A stretch of 64,000 nucleotides of DNA from positions 1 through 64,000 of the forward strand of contig JAGVSM010002739.1 of assembly GCA_022494885.1 (NCBI GenBank), read 5' to 3'. Of the stretch, positions 59,840-64,000 are shown piece after piece (the stretch's first letter is position 1; every line of letters begins with the position of its first letter). The stretch comes from Micrasema longulum. Its lineage: Eukaryota > Arthropoda > Insecta > Trichoptera > Brachycentridae. A program made the position numbers and the translations under genes. The notes beneath the pieces were generated by a model. That model made no database searches. It saw only the letters and a list, made by a program, of their open reading frames with translations, and was not told the origin of the DNA.

Positions 59840-60110
59840 TGTTCGAGATGTCAGACTTTGGAATGAGCTACTTCTTCATTTAAAAAGTGAACCTTCCTTG
59901 GCCACTTTTAAGTAACGCCTGAAACATTATTATATATCCGTAAAACCCTAACTTCCCTTTATTTTTTCTATTCCTTTTCTTTCCTGGATACTTTTCCTCT
60001 CCCCTTCCAAACTCATTTTTCGATCCCACATTCCTTTAGTTTATATGTTTCTCTGCCTACTAAAAAACAGCTGTAATCAGATAATAAATGTGTGCTAAGT
60101 ATGTTTTTCA
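59840..60110 (+). pseudogene. LINE ORF2 end and 3' UTR
   Basis: The plus strand reads VRDVRLWNELLLHLKSEPSL, ATFK, then a stop, then RLKHYYI. This fits the 'VRxxRLWNxLPxxIRxxxSLxxFKxxLKxYY' C-terminus of jockey/CR1-type ORF2 proteins. The stop at 59913-59915 falls inside the motif. The CT-rich tract that follows (CTCTCCCCTTCCAAACTCAT) recurs, inverted, at 41270-41345 and 11290-11345, so it is the shared 3' untranslated part of this family. Confidence 0.7.
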
Positions 60111-60179
60111 ACAATATTATGTTTGCAGACAAAAGACTGGATTTCATCCCCTGGGGTGTTATAAGATTAACATATTTCA

Positions 60180-60290
60180 ACAGAGATGCAGAACATTTTT
60201 AAGAAGGTAACATGGAGGTCTATGCATTTACAGGGCTTATGACTTGTCATTCACTCGTTTAATTGGCCATCTCTGTTATAATATGTTACG
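60180..60290 (-). mobile_element. MITE-A fragment (left arm with short end)
   Basis: AACAGAGATGCAGAACATTT, GGAGGTCTATGCATTTACAG, GGCTTATGACTTGTCATTCA and TTAATTGGCCA follow the left arm of MITE-A. ATCTCTGTTATAATATGTTA comes directly after, so the middle and most of the right arm are deleted. Confidence 0.65.
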
Positions 60291-60701
60291 GTATATTTAA
60301 ATATTTTTTTAATAAGCGCAAATATTGAACTTTTTTTAAATCACTTTGTTTTTGGTTGGCTGGAAGATATTGTTTTTTGCAATAAGCCTGCAAACGTGCA
60401 TGTACTTGGAAGTTTTAGTAAAAGAAAAAAAATGCATATTTGATTACAATTGACGCTTGGTGTTTTTTATGATTAATAAACAATTTTGTTAAATACGAAC
60501 TATTTTTTTTTTCATTGAAGCATTCATTGGTTGCATGTTTAATGTTTTTTTTTTAATCCGTTTTAATTTTGTGTTTATTAATATAGTTTACCTGTTAATA
60601 TGAACGCTAAATATGAATAAATCATTTATTAATTTGAATTTAAAAAATCAGTTAATTCAAAATCCATCGATTTGGTAATTAGGTATATTAACATTCTCCA
60701 T

Positions 60702-60940
60702 GCTGCACTCAGTGGTGCATAGGGCACTGAATTGGAAAACAAAATACAGCGTATTTTTATCATCTGTTGCATGAATGTAAGGTTATTTTAAACTTACTCA
60801 GGTGCAAGTCTAAAAAAAGTGGACTACTTCAGTTTAAACAACCCTTAAAATCGATATTTCACGTCAAACTTGCCAGAAATCGAACTTAGGACCTCGAGAA
60901 TGGTAGGCGAATGCTTTAACCACTTCACTACGAGATGGAC
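60702..60940 (-). repeat. tRNA-derived SINE, family S2
   Basis: Read on the minus strand it starts CCATCTCGTAGTGAAGTGGT with TAAAGCATTCGCCTACCATT, has the B-box GGTCCTAAGTTCGATTTCTGG and ends with CAGTGCCCTATGCACCACTG. Its layout matches the copy at 20586-20840. Confidence 0.75.
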
Positions 60941-61999
60941 TTATTCCCACTCGATTTTTTATTCAGGATTTTTACTTGAGAGCAGAATTCGGAACAAAAA
61001 ACTTAAATTAACGCGGTAGTACTTAGCTAAGTGAAACTAGGTTTCTTCTCATTTAGATTATGAATAACTTTGAAGTTCTCAGCACTTTTCATCCTGTCGA
61101 ATTTATAAAGCATTAGTTATTTTATTGGTTAATATAGTTCATGACTTTAAATATATTTCAGCTATTTTTTTTTGTTGCTTTTTACGATAAATTTTACAAA
61201 CACAAAATACTCACATCACTCAAACAAAACAAAAATCCCTCAAATGCATGGCTTGTGTATGGGTATAGATTTTTTTTTTATAATTTCAAGAAAGGGTTCT
61301 GTAAGAATACGATATATTTATACGTCATACATTATTTAAATAAAAAATTAAAAGTACATAAATTTTTGTTAGTGAAAATGAAAAATATATATACTAGTAT
61401 GCTTCACGTTAAAAAAAAGAAAAACAATCCGTTTATTTTCCATAATCAAAGAAATAAATACATTGAAACAAATTCTAATAATTAATCGTCGCTTCAGTTC
61501 GTTTTTATCCAACAGACCGAAACACGAATCTGCAGAAATTGGGCTCTAAAGTTTTTTCAACGAAATAAGCATAAATAATGACCACAACTTAAGATGAAAT
61601 TCGTTTAAAAACCCCTTAAACAATTTAAATTATGTATTTTTTTTATTGAATTTTATATATAGGGGCTTTCTTATAACTTCTGTATACTTACGTAATTTCG
61701 TTAAAAATGGTCTGTTGGACAAAAATGAACTAAAGCGACGTAATATCTATCATATCCTGTTTTTCATACAGGGCGATTATTTTTTTCTCTTGTCTCGCAT
61801 TGGCGAATTTTTATTGGTGATCTTTCTGTATGGGGAAACTGTATTTTAGCGCCGAGTGATAACATTGATCAAAAAATAATTTTATTAATCTAGATCGTGA
61901 TGTTATCGTTATATTTTACTTATTTTTACGAGGAATAAAAAAATAATTTCGTATATTCTGAAAATATTAATGAGCCCAATGGGTAAATGGTATACGAGT
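60941..61999. other. AT-rich stretch, no gene seen
   Basis: The 114-residue frame at 61141-61485 is rich in K, N, F and Y without motifs and is probably chance. Confidence 0.35.
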
Positions 62000-62430
62000 A
62001 AAGCTCGAACGTCGCAGCCTAACGCCTTGCGCCTTGCGCCTTCAGCCGCAGTCGGTTGCAACTCTCGCGGTTCGCACATTTCCATCCAACTTTCTTCACC
62101 CATCTTCGCGTAACATGGAAGGACAATCTAGAAGGTCTTTCCAAGAGAGTAGATTTTGTAGATTATGGCTCTTACCAAACACCATTCGCGCGTTGACTTT
62201 CGAACGGGAAGCACGCTTCCGTAGCCTTCCGCTGCTACTGGCTATTGGCTTCTGCACTAATCGCTACAGCGCCAGCGTTACCAACAGACGTTACACAACG
62301 AATGCCAAAAGAAATCGAAATCACTCTTATGTAGTACGTGTTTGTTTACGTTGTTACGAACGGCGATGTACTTTGAAGTGTTCTGAAATTTTCCAACGCG
62401 TATTTTATAAAAGAAAATCGCGTTATTAAA
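62000..62430. promoter_or_regulatory. GC- and CpG-richer block, possible promoter or first exon
   Basis: This block stands out from the AT-rich surroundings, with many CG dinucleotides (GCTCGAACGTCGCAGCC, GTTCGCAC, CATTCGCGCGTTGACTTTCG, GCTACAGCGCCAGCGTTACC). It contains a 131-codon plus-strand frame (62034-62429) and a 64-codon minus-strand frame starting MGEESWMEMCEPREL at 62103. Neither shows a known domain. CCTTGCGCCTTGCGCCTT is a short internal duplication. A host promoter, a first exon or a GC-rich repeat are all possible. Confidence 0.35.
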
Positions 62431-63216
62431 CTAAATAGTGTTAAATATATCGTTTTAAGTTTTTTTTTTTAATTTTTCCATATCTGTGATTCTCCAACAA
62501 CCTAACATTGGTAAGATTTTTTTAAATTAAAAAACTTAACCTAAAAATTTGTTTTTTGAACATGTTTAAATTTATAATTTTACGTGCAGTCAGGGGTAGA
62601 TTTCAATAAAATAAACAACAAAATTAAAACAGACGTTAATACACGGGGATTCATAAAATGATAACATTTAAATTCTATCCTTTCCTAAGCCACTGAATGA
62701 TGTGAGTGACAAATCTTTTCACTATTTCTTGTTAAATCCTATTTTTTTACCAAACCGTTTTCTGGGCTCGCAATTTTTTACGAAAAACTAACATTATTTT
62801 TTAACTATACATTACAATATATAGATTTTTTGCTTGAAATTTACTTTTTTTATTCGCTGAAGTTTTCTCGTAAAGTAAATGCGATCACTTTTATAAATCG
62901 ATTTATTGAAAATATTCATTTATAATCTTTATCGCCTGTTAATACTGTAAAGGTATAATTTTTAATACATTAATACTTATTATAATATCATAGACATTGT
63001 ATCTAACTTAACTATCTAATTGGCATGTTTTTCATTTTCATTATCTCAGTTTTTTAACATTCAGTATACAAAACGTATGTTTTGTACGAGGAATACTTTC
63101 CTGTCGAATTTAGAACTTAAGGGGAGTCACCTACATCGAACAAAACAATATTTTCAACTATGAAAACGCGCTTTATCAACTAACTCAAAGACGTAAAGTG
63201 GAAAGAAATGACATTT
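62431..63216. other. AT-rich stretch, no gene seen
   Basis: No coding evidence or matched repeat. Confidence 0.3.
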
Positions 63217-63414
63217 TCAAGTTCTTTTACGGTCAATTGTTTGGCCGGGAACGGATTCCACGACCGTTTTTTGGCAAATACTCATAATGTCCTTGCTGTT
63301 TATTTCTTCCAGATCTTCGTTGATCATTGTCTCTTCGTGGGCTTTTAATTGGCTTAAAATATCCTCAACCTTAGCACCCTCGAGGCCTCCGCTCCGTACA
63401 ACTAATATCTTCAA
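63217..63414 (-). pseudogene. Probable pogo/Tigger-type transposase C-terminal fragment
   Basis: The minus-strand frame reads LEGAKVEDILSQLKAHEETM, INEDLEEINSKD. In Tigger/jerky-type proteins the C-terminus carries an acidic 'V.E.DIEELLxxHxEELTNEDLxEL' motif, and this is a good but short match. The DNA is GC-richer than its flanks. The rest of the transposase is absent, so the call rests on about 30 residues; a host exon is a less likely alternative. Confidence 0.4.
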
Positions 63415-64000
63415 TTGTAATGATGTAATAACTTATATTTACATATAAGTTACTTATTAAAGATCCTTGGTTTTCGACCAATTAGCGCTTTCACCCTCTA
63501 ATGGGCATCTTTAATTCTACCTACAATATTATTTTCTACATTGACGTCTTCTACCATAAATTTTTTTTCTCGGCCAAAGAAGAGTTAGACGATCTTTGCT
63601 GCCTTAAATCCTGAAGTAGTCTGTTTTTCACTGAAAAAAAATGTTCTCGCATTTTTTCTTTCTTAAATAAGGCGGGTTCGCACACAATAAAAAAAATTGT
63701 GGAAAATGTAAATAAATATAAAAAAATAGAAATTGTAATAAAACGAATTTATATTCACCAGGGGCGTACCTACTCAACGGAAGTTACCTGTATACATAAA
63801 TTCGAATTATCCAATAAAATTTCTTATTGACCAGCCATCGAAAATTTATATTCCTCGCATTAGAGTTTGTTTAAGAGTTATACACCCATCACAACAAGCA
63901 TGATGATGTGCCAATGTACTTATAAATATCGTAATATTAAGTCATAAATTACCAATTCAACTAAAAAAATAAGTAACCTTTCGTAATATTCCAATTTGTA
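63415..64000. other. AT-rich stretch to window end, no gene seen
   Basis: No coding evidence or matched repeat. Confidence 0.3.

Noticed and set aside
61141..61485. 114-codon open frame
   Set aside because: Its composition (K, N, F, Y) is what AT-rich random sequence gives, with no motif or splice context.
1..64000. CRISPR array or prokaryotic operon
   Set aside because: There are no regularly spaced repeats, and the spliced gene and retroelements show nuclear eukaryotic DNA.

Overview
The window is AT-rich eukaryotic nuclear DNA from an arthropod, most probably an insect. The signs are one spliced housekeeping gene whose encoded protein looks insect-like, GT-AG introns, and a dense population of decayed jockey-type LINEs, tRNA-derived SINEs, MITEs, a Penelope-like element, a hAT-type transposase relic and a Helitron-like element. 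I could not fix the insect order from the sequence.

Only one host gene can be supported in full: the gamma subunit of translation factor eIF2B (EIF2B3), plus strand, 42258-46802, four coding exons, 457 codons, with a poly(A) signal at 46908-46917. Intron 3 carries small inverted scraps of Penelope-element terminal sequence.

Layout. 1-9.4 kb: a MITE-A fragment, an inverted repeat resembling Penelope terminal sequence, a LINE 3' end (minus), a longer LINE relic (minus, about 6.15-8.23 kb) with a MITE-A copy inside it, another LINE relic (plus) and a compact 192-bp foldback MITE. 9.4-20.5 kb: mostly unannotated AT-rich DNA with MITE-A copies, LINE 3'-tail sequences, a perfect 19-bp hairpin, a 96-bp tandem duplication and SINEs. 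20.5-25.4 kb: SINEs, a 605-bp MITE, a LINE relic and a nearly complete Penelope-like retroelement (minus) with reverse transcriptase and GIY-YIG domains, broken by one frameshift. 27-32.3 kb: dispersed repeats and a pile of LINE fragments. 34.8-41.3 kb: a SINE, a LINE ORF1/endonuclease relic, a longer jockey-like LINE relic split by a 172-bp insertion with a 4-bp target duplication, and a CR1-like LINE C-terminus. 42.2-46.9 kb: EIF2B3. 47.8-54.6 kb: a hAT (ZBED5-like) transposase pseudogene, a TA-flanked MITE and the full-length reference copy of MITE-A (301 bp, 8-bp target duplication). 58.2-64 kb: a Helitron-like element, a LINE 3' end, more MITE-A and SINE copies, a block locally rich in CG dinucleotides that could be a promoter or first exon, and a probable pogo/Tigger fragment.

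No tRNA, rRNA or CRISPR array was found. The long stretches without genes are AT-rich DNA in which I see no coding evidence; they could be intergenic or lie in introns of genes whose exons are outside the window. All assignments come from reading the sequence by eye; no database search was run.
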